DNA of 64,000 bases from CAWGAJ01 sp963820545 (GCA_963820545.1 CAWGAJ010000001.1:2480001-2544000), one strand, 5' to 3'. Shown: positions 54,904 to 64,000, counted from the stretch's first letter. Program-made: numbers and translations. Notes: a model not told the origin generated them from the letters alone.

Positions 54904-57033
54904 TCATCCTTTAACAAACATTGCCTCAACGGCCGCAAGGATTTTTTCCGCATTGGGCCGATAATAGGACTCCAGTTCCGGGGCAAAGGGGACCGGCACG
55001 TCGGGCGCCGCCACCAATTTCGGCGGGGCTTTCAGTGCCGAGAATGCCGCCCGCGCCAACCGCGAGATCACCCGGTCGCCCAGGCCTTGCGTCACTCCGC
55101 ATTCCTGCACCACCAGCAGCCGGCCCGTCTTTTGCACCGATTCGAGGATCGGCCCCAGTCCAGCGGCTGGAGCACAAAGGGATTCCAGACTTCGACGCTT
55201 CGGGAGCTTTTGGCCGCCGCGGCCAGGGCCTCGTGGACCATGGCGCCAAAGGCCACCAGCGTCAGATCGTCGCCTTCGGTGTAGCGGCGGGCGCGCCAGA
55301 CGGCCGCCAGGTGGCCGTCGAAGTCGATCGCGCCCGCTCTTGCTCCAATAGAGCAGCTTGTGCTCGAAGACCAGGCAGGGATTGGGGTCGTAAAAGCCGG
55401 CCACCAGGGCCTCGAACGTTTCCTGGGCGGTGGCCGGATAGAGCAGTTTCAGGCCGGCGGAAGCGCGACCAAAGCCCTTCGAATTCGCCGGAGTGGAACG
55501 CCCCCATCGTCAGTCCGCCGCCGCAGGGCAAGCGCAGCAGGATGGGCGCCGGGCAGCCGGTGCGAAAATACCACGTGCCGGCGTTCAGGCCCAATTGCGA
55601 CGCCGCTTCCGTGGAAAAATCGGCGAACTGGAACTCCATGATCGGCTGTGCGCCGACCTGCGAGGCCCCCAAGGCAAAGCCCACCAAGCCCGACTCGCAC
55701 AGCGGCATATCGATTACCCGCTCGGGTCCGTAGCGATCGATCAGCCCCTTGCAGGTCTTGAATGCCGAGCCGTAGCGGCCGACGTCCAGTCCCAACAGAA
55801 ACGCCTCGGGTTGCCGTCCCAGCAGATAATCCAACGCGCGATTGACCGCCTCGCCGTTTTTTACCTTTGCGGCTTGATAAGGCTTCACGTCAAGCGGCGC
55901 CGCCGGGGCGTAAGGCGTCCAGGACTGCGACCGGGGATCGATCCGGCCGCAAGGCAGCGCGGCCGCCAGTTCCGATTGGATTTCGGCGTCCACATGGTTT
56001 TCCACGGCCGCGATGTCCGCCTCGGAAAACCTGCTTACTTCCTGGAGTTTTCTGCCGTGCCCGGGGCAGAGGGATCGCGCTGGAGCCAATTTTGCATTTG
56101 CTCGGCGGACACGTAGTCGCATTTGTCGTAGGCGGCATGGCCGTTCAGGCGCAGAGTCATGCACTCCAGCAGGTAGGGCAGCGAATTGGCCTGCATGGCT
56201 TCCAAGGCATCGCACACGGCGCAGTAGACTTCCCACGCATCGGTGCCGTCGATCGTCCGGCCGCTGATGCCGTAGCCCTGCGCCCGGTCGGAAAGGTTGC
56301 GGCAATTATATTGGACGCTAATGGGCGTGGAGAAGGAGTAATAATTGTTCTCGATCAGAAACAGCACCGGCACTTTGTGGACCGAGGCGATGTTCAGCGA
56401 CTCGTGGAACTCGCCAGTGCTGCTGCCGCCGTCGCCGATTACGGCCAGGCCGAAAACGTCCTCGCCCTGGCGGCGCGCGGCCCAAGTGCCGCCCACCACC
56501 ACGCTCAGCATCTTGCCCAAGTGGCTGATCATGGGAAAACGCCGCTTTGCGGCATTGCCGTGATGCACGTTCCCTTCCCTGCCGTGCGTGGGGCTCTGGT
56601 CGTTGGCCATGTATTGGCAGAACAGTTGATACGGCGTGGCTCCCAAAAGCAAATGTCCGATTAAGTCGCGATGCAAAATCGACACCACGTCCCGGTCTGG
56701 ACGCAGCGGCAGGCTGATGCCCAGCGCAGTGGCCTCGTTACCAATACCGAATGTTACCGTTCCCTTGGCATATCCTTTCTGGAAAAGCTCTTCCATGCGC
56801 TCATCCAAGCGCCGGGAGAGGTACATCAGCGGATAAGCAATAGAATAAAACTCTGCTGGGCCGAGCCGTTGCGGAAAGCGAAACATGCTTGGCACATGAG
56901 ACCGCTCTCGATCGATGCGGCGCAAGGGCAATTGCGCCAGCAGCCTTTCGATCCAGGTCCCTTCTCTGACTATGTCAAAAGACCTCTCGGCCAACGAGGC
57001 GTTTGTTTCTCGGGTGTCCAACGGTGTTGTCAC
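54904..57033 (-). CDS. Fused alpha/beta E1 component of a 2-oxo acid dehydrogenase, about four frameshifts
   Basis: Thiamine-diphosphate enzyme of about 710 residues. Start GTG 57033. The alpha half has GIGNEATALGISLPLRPDRD and the ThDP motif GDGGSSTGEFHESLNIASVH ending with Asn in IENNYYS (GDG-x-N). The beta half starts about EVSRFSEADIAAVENHVDAE and carries EAVNRALDYLLGRQPEAFLL GLDVG, then FQFADFSTEAASQLGLNAGT, GAFHSGEFEG and GLKLLYPATAQETFEALVAG. It ends VEAMFVKG. Alpha and beta are one protein, as in some Bacteroidetes and Planctomycetes. Frames change near 56050 (an A missing), 55470 (an extra C), 55332 (a G missing), 55156 (a C missing), all homopolymers. The reaction is decarboxylation of a 2-oxo acid and transfer of the acyl group to a lipoyl domain; the next gene carries such a domain. 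Confidence 0.87.
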
Positions 57034-57433
57034 AATAAAGGCCCTTAATCGACTAATGCCTATAATGCATCGCTATGGTCTTAGACGCCTATAAGTGTAA
57101 CATTTTACAAAACTGCCATGGAACACGGGGGATTCTATCGGGGGTAACTAGGCTTGTCACTGCCAAATCGGTTCGATTTTAAGCTGCTTTTCCCAAATTG
57201 CACAGTCTCCCCATTTTGCTTGCGTGAAATCCCTGTTTCGTCTGATTTATAAATACCTAGTCCCTCACCTAATCGCCAGACGCAAATCATAAATTTGGGA
57301 GTTGTTTACAAAACTATTACCCAACCATCTAGGAAGCCCTTGATTATCGACGCTTTACCTGCTTTCATCGGCGCACTTCTTGGAAGAAAAACTGTCTGAA
57401 AACCGTATGCTACAATTCCAAGGAAGGATACTT
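57034..57433. other. Divergent intergenic region, no gene
   Basis: About 400 bases between the E1 gene start (leftward) and the deacetylase gene start (rightward). Both promoters must lie here. The deacetylase has AAGGAAGGA at 57420-57428. I see no dispersed repeat and no convincing promoter boxes on either strand. Confidence 0.4.
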
Positions 57434-58480
57434 ATGCATAACAACAATTCCCATCCACAGTCGCGGCCGGCATTGTTGATCACCATCGACGCCGAAGGCG
57501 ATAACCTTTGGGGCCGGCCTAAACAGATCTCCACCGAAAACGCCCGATATCTGCCGCGTTTTCAGGCGCTTTGCGAAAACCATGGACTGAAACCTACCTG
57601 GCTGGTCAATTACGAGATGGCCGAGTGCCCGGCATTTGTCGAATTTGCCCGGGACGCCGTAAGCCGAGGCAAGGGCGAAATCGGCATGCATTTACACGCC
57701 TGGGACTCGCCGCCGCTTGAGCCGCTTACAGACGATGACCTCCGCAATCAACCTTATTTGATTGAATATCCCCAAACAGTTATGCGGGATAAAATCCGTT
57801 TTTTGACCGATCTCTTGGAAGAACGTTTCGAGCGTAAGATACTCAGTCATCGCGCGGGACGTTGGGGACTTAATGCCGTTTATGCTCGACTTTTGGTCGA
57901 GCATGGTTATCAGGTCGATTGTTCGGTAACGCCGCACATCTCCTGGGCGCCTTATCTGGGAGTACCTAACGGCGCGGGCGGGCCTGATTTCAGCGGATTC
58001 CCTGAACTGCCGTATTTTGTCGATCTTAAGCAAATCGACCGGCAGGGGGATTCACCGCTTCTCGAAGTGCCCGTGAGCGCAATCAAAACAAAATACATCC
58101 GCCTGCATGCATGGATGCAATCAATGCCGCGCAGCCTGCGACGAATTTCCGGCTGGTTATGGCCACCGGTTCTGGCCATGATCTCTCGGGACAAAAAGCG
58201 AAACCTTTCCCAAATGCTAACTCTGATGCATCACGCTCTGGGGCACGGCTGGCCTTGCGTGCAGTTGGCCATACATTCCTCGGAGTTGATGCCCGGCGGC
58301 AGTCCTTTCTTTCCCAGCTTCGAATCCGTGGAGCGCCTTTACGACCGCTTGGAAATCCTCTTTTCCTTCGCTGCCCAGTCATTCCGCGGCGCCACGCTTA
58401 GTGAGTTTCGAGAAGAAGTAATGGACAACAGCAGCAAAACATTAGAGATGACGGTCGAGGGCGTCTTATACGAAGATTAG
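57434..58480 (+). CDS. Polysaccharide deacetylase-like protein
   Basis: A 348-residue protein from ATG 57434, chosen because AAGGAAGGA lies just upstream; the frame is open further. The fold's first motif is LLITIDAEGDN (the Asp of the NodB TFDD motif), the second EIGMHLHAWDSPP (H-x-H, the metal His pair), and HRAGRWGLNAVYARLLVEHG carries the third R-x-G-x-W. The C-terminal half (LHAWMQSMPRSLRRISGWLW) is longer and less typical than in chitin deacetylases. Such metal enzymes remove acetyl groups from sugars or act on related amides. No signal peptide is visible, which suggests a cytoplasmic step in cell-surface sugar synthesis; inference. Confidence 0.75.
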   Translation: MHNNNSHPQSRPALLITIDAEGDNLWGRPKQISTENARYLPRFQALCENHGLKPTWLVNYEMAECPAFVEFARDAVSRGKGEIGMHLHAWDSPPLEPLTDDDLRNQPYLIEYPQTVMRDKIRFLTDLLEERFERKILSHRAGRWGLNAVYARLLVEHGYQVDCSVTPHISWAPYLGVPNGAGGPDFSGFPELPYFVDLKQIDRQGDSPLLEVPVSAIKTKYIRLHAWMQSMPRSLRRISGWLWPPVLAMISRDKKRNLSQMLTLMHHALGHGWPCVQLAIHSSELMPGGSPFFPSFESVERLYDRLEILFSFAAQSFRGATLSEFREEVMDNSSKTLEMTVEGVLYED

Positions 58481-58497
58481 CCTCTTTTACTTGTGGA

Positions 58498-59457
58498 TCA
58501 TTTATTATCGCTTAACAACAACCACAAGACCGCCATGCGCACGGCCACGCCGTTGGCCACTTGTTCGAGGATCGCCGATTGCGTCCCGTCGGCCACGTCG
58601 GGTGTGACCTCCACGCCGCGGTTGATCGGTCCGGGTGCCAGAATCAGGATATCTGGTTTGGCCTTGGCCAATCGTTCGCTATTCATGGCGTATAGATGAG
58701 CGTATTCCCGGACCGAGGGAAACGGACGGGTGTATTGCCGTTCGAATTGAATGCGGAGCAGATTAAGCACATCCACGCGGGGCAGGATGGCATCAAGGCT
58801 GTAAGAATATTCCACTCCCAGTTCGGCCCAGCGCGGCGAGACCAAGGTGGACGGTCCGCAGACAATCACGTGCGCACCGAGTTTTTTCAGTCCCCAGATG
58901 TTCGATCGGGCAGTGCGGCTATGGGCAATATCGCCCACCAAGGCCACGGTCAGGCCTTCGATGCATCCGCGCCGCTGGCGGATGGTCATGATGTCTAGAA
59001 GCCCTTGCGTGGGATGTTCATGGGCGCCGTCGCCGGCATTGATCACACTACAGCGCAGATTTTGCGCCAACAACTGCGGCGCGCCGGGCGTGTGGTGACG
59101 CACGATGACCGCATCCACGCCCATGGCCTCGATGTTTTTGGCGGTGTCGATAAAGGTTTCGCCTTTGGAAAGGCTGCTAGTGGACGCGGAAAAATCCACC
59201 GTATCGGCCCCCAGGCGCCGGGCGGCAAGTGAAAAACTGGTTCGCGTGCGCGTGGAGTTCTCGAAAAACAGCGTCACGCAGGTTTTTCCACTAAGCAGCG
59301 CTAAGCGTTTTTGTCCTTCAGCCGCCGCCTGCTTGAAAAGCGCCGCTTTATCCAAAATCAGCCAGATTTCCTCGGCCGTAAGCTCCTCGAGGGTCAACAA
59401 ATGACGCCGCTTCCACCAAGTGGGGACCGGCCCAAGTTCAATTCTCGCCGTAGCCAT
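58498..59457 (-). CDS. pyrB: Aspartate carbamoyltransferase catalytic subunit
   Basis: A 319-residue protein; ATG 59457 with GGGCGG upstream. The frame is open a further 58 codons, but those residues do not fit the family. Enzyme of pyrimidine synthesis: carbamoyl phosphate plus aspartate to carbamoyl aspartate. The carbamoyl phosphate loop FFENSTRTRTSFSLAARRLG, the K loop SKGETFIDTAKNIEAMGVDA, the HPTQGLLDI segment, the aspartate loop YSLDAILPRVDVLNLLRIQF ERQ, and APGPINRGVEV are all present. Length matches PyrB (about 310). No pyrC or regulatory pyrI lies next to it in the window. Confidence 0.95.
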   Translation of the reverse strand: MATARIELGPVPTWWKRRHLLTLEELTAEEIWLILDKAALFKQAAAEGQKRLALLSGKTCVTLFFENSTRTRTSFSLAARRLGADTVDFSASTSSLSKGETFIDTAKNIEAMGVDAVIVRHHTPGAPQLLAQNLRCSVINAGDGAHEHPTQGLLDIMTIRQRRGCIEGLTVALVGDIAHSRTARSNIWGLKKLGAHVIVCGPSTLVSPRWAELGVEYSYSLDAILPRVDVLNLLRIQFERQYTRPFPSVREYAHLYAMNSERLAKAKPDILILAPGPINRGVEVTPDVADGTQSAILEQVANGVAVRMAVLWLLLSDNK

Positions 59458-59608
59458 GACGTAGCCGCCCTTTTTTTCCGGGTTAAATGCCTCTGCTGAT
59501 TCTACCAGCAGATGAAAATGCCGCAAGCAGGCCGAGAATTTTATAATCAGGGATTGGAGATCAGGGATAGTAATTACCTGGTTTTTGTGGCGGAAAGCGT
59601 CATTCGAG

Positions 59609-59668
59609 GTAGGGGGCGTGCTTGCACGCACGCGATAGCTCGCTGAAAAACGAGTGCGAGCACCCTAC
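59609..59668. repeat. 60-base imperfect inverted element gtaggg...ccctac
   Basis: Outer arms gtagggggcgtgcttgcacg and gtgcgagcaccctac, with an inner hairpin tagctcgctgaaaaacgag. The element lies in the gap between pyrB start and the PAS sensor stop. Its core ends match the gtaggg word seen at 20191. Another dispersed repeat. Confidence 0.6.
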
Positions 59669-59719
59669 AGAGACTTTACGCAACAAAAACTACCCATAAT
59701 GGCCCTCAATTTTTCGCTC

Positions 59720-60967
59720 TTAGGAGGTTTTAATTTCCTGCACCAAAACCAGGACACAGTCCACGGAACCGTCTTCGTGTCTCATACACTGCACGGAGAG
59801 GTTGGCCTGCAGAATTTTCTTGTCTTTGCGGATGAAGCGTTTTTCCATGATGTAGCCTTTGACGAGTCTTTCCATCATCCGCCGGAAGTGCGCTTCCTCG
59901 GCGTGCCAATCCTCGGGATGGGTCAATTCTCTCCAGCTCGTTCTGAACAGTTCCTCTTCGGTAAAGCCCAGCATTTTACAGAGGCGCTGGTTGACTTCCA
60001 CCCAATCCATTTCCGCCGAGAGGATGGCCATGCCCACCAATCCCTGTTCGAAATAACCCCGGAATCGCTGCTCACTTTCCAAGAGCCACCGTTCGGCTTG
60101 ACTGCGTTCCGAGATTTCGGTTTCCAACAGCCGGTTGGCTTCCATCAAATCGGCGGTTCGCTGGGTCACGCGCTGTTCGAGGAGGATATTTGCTTGTTGA
60201 ACTTCTTGTTCGGCCCGATAACGGCGATCGACTTGCCTTTTGAGTTGTTTTGACATCAATCCGATGGCGCAGAGTCCCAGAAGCCACATTCCCCCATATC
60301 CCATGATTCGATGGAGCATCTCGCTCCGCTCCATAGGCCAGAACGTGGACATGGGTATCGATACGTTCAGTCCGCCTCGCAATTGGCCTACCTTGTGCCC
60401 CTGCTCCTCGTGACACTGCAAACACGACCGCTCCGTGAAAAGCGGACGTATGAAATGCAAATAGCGCTCCCCGCCAATGGATTCCACAGTCCATGCCTCG
60501 GGCTGCCCTTTTTCAAATCCTTCCAGTGATTTCTTTTCCCAGGGGTCCGGCTCATCCTCGGGAGCGATCGGATGCAGGCTGGTAAGATGTCCTTGGCTGT
60601 CGAATTGATCTCGGGTCAATTTCCGGATGTTACGGATGATCAAAGCGGGACCCAACAAGGTCAGTTTTCGCCCCGACGGCGTGGTAACGTCGCGGTCAGT
60701 AACTTGCTCCAGGTAAGGATCGGGTTGGACATTTTCGGATAGGGTGACATAAATGCCCCCGCTAGCCGCGTCCCAACGCCGGATTGCTACTTCTCGTTCC
60801 CACGCCCCAAAGGCCTTGCTCAAAGCAATGTCTAACGCTTGATTGCGTTCATCAATCAGTTCCCAGGTCAAAGTGGTTGCCATGGCAACGGTCCAACAAC
60901 TTGTTAACACCCTCAAAATGCGACGGACGTTGATAGGTTTAGTACCGATTTGATCTGATTCACTCAT
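59720..60967 (-). CDS. Membrane sensor with DUF3365 heme-type domain and PAS domain, no kinase
   Basis: A 415-residue protein. An N-terminal membrane helix (RVLTSCWTVAMATTLTWELI) leads into an extracytoplasmic domain of about 160 residues with HFIRPLFTERSCLQCHEEQG, a CxxCH heme motif in the C-terminal part, and the LRGGLNVSIPMSTF segment: the Tll0287-like DUF3365 type. A second membrane helix lies at about 222-242 and then a long coiled coil (YRAEQEVQQANILLEQRVTQ). Residues 300-415 form a PAS domain (FEQGLVGMAILSAEMDWVEV NQRLCKMLGF) of the S-box type. It ends with PAS (LVLVQEIKTS); no histidine kinase, cyclase or HATPase domain follows. It is divergent from the histidine kinase gene. Confidence 0.82.
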   Translation of the reverse strand: MSESDQIGTKPINVRRILRVLTSCWTVAMATTLTWELIDERNQALDIALSKAFGAWEREVAIRRWDAASGGIYVTLSENVQPDPYLEQVTDRDVTTPSGRKLTLLGPALIIRNIRKLTRDQFDSQGHLTSLHPIAPEDEPDPWEKKSLEGFEKGQPEAWTVESIGGERYLHFIRPLFTERSCLQCHEEQGHKVGQLRGGLNVSIPMSTFWPMERSEMLHRIMGYGGMWLLGLCAIGLMSKQLKRQVDRRYRAEQEVQQANILLEQRVTQRTADLMEANRLLETEISERSQAERWLLESEQRFRGYFEQGLVGMAILSAEMDWVEVNQRLCKMLGFTEEELFRTSWRELTHPEDWHAEEAHFRRMMERLVKGYIMEKRFIRKDKKILQANLSVQCMRHEDGSVDCVLVLVQEIKTS

Positions 60968-61430
60968 TACATTGCCTCATGGTATTTAAACGGAAGCATA
61001 AAAAGGCATAACAACAAGAATAAAACTACTTATCCTTGCGATTTCTGCAAGCTAAAGCAGGGTCTCATGGATAAATTTAGGTTCTATTATCAGCAGATTT
61101 GCTCAAACTATCTATAATTTCTGATATCTTTACAAGAGAGTTTCTCCCGTTGCCGCCAATTGCCTAGTTTGCCATTACTTGGGGGTGTTTCATATTGTGA
61201 AACTGACCATTTTGTTGTTACACTCCCCGCCTGCCAGGTCCAGGCTGCTTGGTGGTAATAAAACTTGTCTAATGGTGCGAGGAAAGCAAGTCTCATCTTT
61301 TTCATAAAAAAGTTAATTTTTTTATAAAAACATTTCGGTCGGACGCACTTCGTTTGTCCCACCTAACGACTAATCAGGTAGCGGTGCGTTGCAGGCACAC
61401 TGCATAGTGATCCAGACATGGAGGTCGCCG
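60968..61430. other. Divergent intergenic region, no gene
   Basis: About 460 bases, holding promoters for the PAS sensor (leftward) and the histidine kinase (rightward). The stretch 61300-61340 is very AT-rich (taattttttttataaaaaca). GGAGGT at 61420-61425 precedes the kinase GTG. An open frame on the minus strand covers part of the gap but is not credible. Confidence 0.4.
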
Positions 61431-63044
61431 GTGCTCAAGAACTGGCCGATCCGCACAAAGTTGCTCGTGGGCATCAGTCTACTGGTGTTGGTGGTAGGCA
61501 TTCTTTCCGGCAGCGGACTGGTGGCCACATATTCTTACCGCGATTTAGTCAATAGTCTGAGTTGGCGCGTGAGCGAATTGCCCGTGGCTGCGGAGTTGAG
61601 CCGGCAGGTCGGCGCGCTGCGGATTACACTCAGCGAACTGAGCGGTCTTAGGGCCATCACCTTTGCCGACACCCATAGCGATCGGGTAGCGTTTCGCGTT
61701 CGCATGTGCCGCGACCAGTTCCGCCAGCAATTAAACGACGTTAAAGACACGCTGGGACGATATCGCGAGCAATTGGAACACAAGCAGCAGGCGGATAGCC
61801 GCATAGCCGACATTAAACTGGAGCGCGAAACCGCTGATAAAATCGAGAAGGCTTTGGCCGGGGTGGATAAAGCCAACTGTGACGAGGACTGGATGCTCGA
61901 TTACGTCAAGGTAGACTGGCTTAATATCCAGTTAGGAATACTTCAAGATCTCTCGGCCGAACTACCCAGCCACTTGCATAAGAAACTAGTGGGTTTTGCC
62001 GACGAGGTTCGCGGGCAGTACCGCATGTTGATCAACGGCACCTGGGCCACCACGATCATGGCTGTATTGCTTTTCACTCTATTTATTCAGTTGTTTTATC
62101 AATGGATTTTCCTGCCGCTGCGGGTCCTTGTGGCGGGTTCGCGCCGCGTGGCCGGTGGAGATTTCGATTATCGCATTCATCTGGCCACTAACGATGAAAT
62201 GGCGGAACTGGCCGAGGCCATGAACGACATGACCGCCCGTTTTCAGGACATCCGCAACGATCTCGACCGTCAGGTGCAAGAACGGACCAGACAAGTGGTG
62301 CGCGCCGAGCAGATGGCCAGCGTGGGCTTTCTGGCCGCCGGAGTAGCACACGAAATCAACAATCCCTTGGCCTCGATTGCCATGTGCGCCGAATCGCTGG
62401 AAACCCGGCTCCGCAGCGCCTTGGATCCGAAAAATGAGCAACACGCGGTGGTTTCCAACTATTTGCGCATGATCCAGGCCGAAGCCTTCCGCTGCAAGGA
62501 AATCACCGAAAAACTGCTGGATTTTTCCCGGATTGGTCCCGTGCGGCGGCAAAATACCGACCTGGGCGAATTGATCCAAGGCGTGATCGACATGGTGGGC
62601 CACATCGGTAAGTATCAGCGCAAGCGCATCGAGTTTGCCCGCGACGAAACGGTGATCGCCTCCGTGAGCGCACAGGAGATCAAACAAGTCGTGCTCAATT
62701 TGCTGACTAACGCCCTGGACAGCCTGGACGAAGACGGCACAGTGCGAATCGAACTGGCCGCGCGGGGATATCATGCCGAAATGACCGTAATCGACAACGG
62801 CTGCGGCATGGCGCCCGAGGTGCTAAAACACATCTTCGAGCCGTTTTTCACGCGCCGCCGCGGCGGGCAAGGCACCGGCCTGGGATTGTCGATCAGCTAC
62901 CGCATTGTTTCCGACCACGGCGGGACCATCGAGGGCCATAGCGCCGGCGCCGGTCAGGGCGCCACTTTCCGCATGTGTTTGCCTCTTCAGCAGTCACAAC
63001 AGCAGTCGCATAAGGAGAACAGCCATCATTGCCAAGCCGCCTAA
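61431..63044 (+). CDS. Membrane sensor histidine kinase
   Basis: A 537-residue kinase from GTG 61431 (VLKNWPIRTKLLVGISLLVL), which has GGAGGT five bases upstream; a further TTG 14 codons earlier lacks one. Two membrane helices (about 9-30 and 210-232) enclose a helical periplasmic domain of 180 residues with coiled coils. A HAMP domain follows (FLPLRVLVAGSRRVAGGDFD), then coiled coil, HisKA with phosphoacceptor AAGVAHEINNPLASIAMCAE, and HATPase: N box LNLLTNALDSL, G1 DNGCGMAPEV, F box IFEPFFTRRRGG, G2 GTGLGLSISY. This is the NtrB-like class that partners sigma-54 regulators. The next gene is such a regulator and overlaps the end of this one. Confidence 0.93.
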   Translation: MLKNWPIRTKLLVGISLLVLVVGILSGSGLVATYSYRDLVNSLSWRVSELPVAAELSRQVGALRITLSELSGLRAITFADTHSDRVAFRVRMCRDQFRQQLNDVKDTLGRYREQLEHKQQADSRIADIKLERETADKIEKALAGVDKANCDEDWMLDYVKVDWLNIQLGILQDLSAELPSHLHKKLVGFADEVRGQYRMLINGTWATTIMAVLLFTLFIQLFYQWIFLPLRVLVAGSRRVAGGDFDYRIHLATNDEMAELAEAMNDMTARFQDIRNDLDRQVQERTRQVVRAEQMASVGFLAAGVAHEINNPLASIAMCAESLETRLRSALDPKNEQHAVVSNYLRMIQAEAFRCKEITEKLLDFSRIGPVRRQNTDLGELIQGVIDMVGHIGKYQRKRIEFARDETVIASVSAQEIKQVVLNLLTNALDSLDEDGTVRIELAARGYHAEMTVIDNGCGMAPEVLKHIFEPFFTRRRGGQGTGLGLSISYRIVSDHGGTIEGHSAGAGQGATFRMCLPLQQSQQQSHKENSHHCQAA

Positions 63045-64000
63045 AAAGTTGAAATTGCTCTTTGCCGACGACGAAAAATCCCTCCAGGAAGTAATGCGCT
63101 TGGAACTGCCGCGCATGGGACACGAAGTGACCGTCTGTCCCGACGGCCTCGCCGCCGTTGCGGCCCTGGAGCGGAACATCTACGATTGCATTCTCGTGGA
63201 TCTGGACATGCCGGGGCTGAAGGGAATGGAAGTGATCGCCCGGGCCAAAGAGCTTTCGCCCGACACCGAGGCCGTGATCCTCACCGGCAAGTCCTCGCTG
63301 GAAACGGCCGTGGCCGCCCTGCGCCAAGGCGTGTTCGATTATCTCACCAAGCCCTGCAAGTTGGTCGACCTGGAAGCCGTGCTCTTGCGCGTGGCCGAAA
63401 AACGCGAATTGACCAACAAATACCGGGCCCTCAAACAGCGTCTGGACCGCCTGGAAGGATCGCCCAATCTGATCGGCAATTCAGAAAATATCGAGCAGGT
63501 GCGCCGGTTGATCACCAAAGTGGCGCCGAGCGACTCCACGGTCCTCATCCTCGGCGAAACCGGCACGGGCAAGGAACTGGTCGCCCGGGCAGTGCACGAC
63601 CAAAGCCTGCGCGGATATGTCTTTTGTGCCCGTCAACTGTGGCGCATTGCCGGAGAATTTAATCGAAAGCGAACTTTTCGGCCATCGCAAAGGGGCCTTC
63701 ACCGGCGCCAACGAACATCGCACCGGACTTATTGAACTGGCCGATGGCGGCACGCTCTTTCTGGATGAAATCGGCGAATTGCCCAAGGCGCTCCAGACCA
63801 AATTGCTCCGCTTCCTGGAAAGCGGCGAGATCCGCCGCGTGGGCGATAACGAGTCGTTCACCTGCGATGTGCGCGTGGTCTGCGCCACCAACCGGCATCT
63901 GGACGAAATGGTCGCGGCCGGCGAGTTCCGCGAAGATCTTTGGTATCGCATCAACACCTTTGAAATCGAACTGCCGCCGCTCAGGGATCAGCTGGAGGAC
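63028..64000 (+). CDS. Sigma-54-dependent response regulator (NtrC family), 3'-truncated by window edge, one frameshift
   Basis: Receiver domain: LLFADDEKSLQEVMRLELPR with acidic pocket DDE, phosphoacceptor Asp in ILVDLDMPGLKG, Lys in YLTKPCKLVDLE. The AAA+ sigma-54 domain has Walker A VLILGETGTGKELVARAVHD. A frameshift near 63624 (one or two bases missing) follows; it resumes at MSFVPVNCGALPENLIESEL FGHRKGAFTGAN, which includes the sigma-54 contact loop GAFTGA, then GGTLFLDEIGELP (Walker B) and FREDLWYRINTFEIELPPLR. The gene leaves the window at 64000. No ATG exists: AAGGAG at 63012-63017 points to ATC 63025 or ATT 63028 as the likely start, overlapping the kinase stop. Confidence 0.88.

Noticed and set aside
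1..64000. CRISPR array
   Set aside because: No regularly spaced direct repeats with unique spacers found; the dispersed palindromes are irregular and few. No Cas-like protein in any frame.

Overview
The window looks like a Planctomycetes chromosome, probably from the Pirellulales/Thermoguttaceae side. The evidence is a DUF1559 prepilin-like protein, a BBP7-like outer-membrane barrel, a Tyr/Cys-rich secreted protein, a planctomycete-type lipoprotein, a type II secretion system whose genes are split over distant loci, and many short palindromic repeats between genes. Most assignments rest on motifs read by eye; no database search was possible.

Layout. 1-3.7 kb: inner-membrane and pseudopilin genes of a type II secretion/pilus machine, ending in a DUF1559 protein. 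3.9-16.3 kb: ABC-F ATPase; a Y-family DNA polymerase with a possible SRAP-like partner; an SppA-type S49 peptidase; a BBP7-like barrel; RmuC; a pair of M16 peptidase-family proteins; and a GNAT. 16.5-19.95 kb: a decayed integrative element, with two integrase C-terminal remnants, a small membrane protein, a coiled-coil HNH protein and an unknown membrane protein, next to tRNA-Ser(GCU). 20.4-28.6 kb: PolX and a TGS GTPase in one operon, two planctomycete-specific envelope proteins, and FtsK. 29.1-32.7 kb: a visibly AT-richer three-gene operon encoding two small winged-helix-like proteins and a 770-residue GHKL ATPase, behind a near-consensus promoter. This is the best candidate for an undescribed system. 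33.4-43.6 kb: SGNH hydrolase, a DUF3592/arrestin-like/ATPase trio, an alpha-CTD-like protein, a UvrD/PcrA helicase, a YfgM-like protein, a methyltransferase, an alpha/beta hydrolase and RimI. 43.9-53.1 kb: the outer-membrane part of the secretion system, with a 1,094-residue secretin-N-domain protein divergent from the GspD secretin, then a lipoprotein and a BON-domain protein. 53.5-57.0 kb: a fused 2-oxo acid dehydrogenase E1 alpha/beta followed by a lipoyl domain joined to a KAS III ketosynthase. 57.4-64 kb: a deacetylase, aspartate carbamoyltransferase, a heme-type PAS sensor, and a histidine kinase with an NtrC-type regulator that runs off the window.

Twelve genes are broken by about 22 apparent single- or double-base frameshifts, nine or so of them explained by one base gained or lost in a homopolymer. 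Both halves of each gene are well conserved, so most look like sequence or assembly errors rather than decay. I give whole-gene spans for these and state where the frame changes.

At least five families of dispersed palindromes sit between genes, one copy lies inside the ABC-F coding sequence, and one supplies the stop codon of rmuC.
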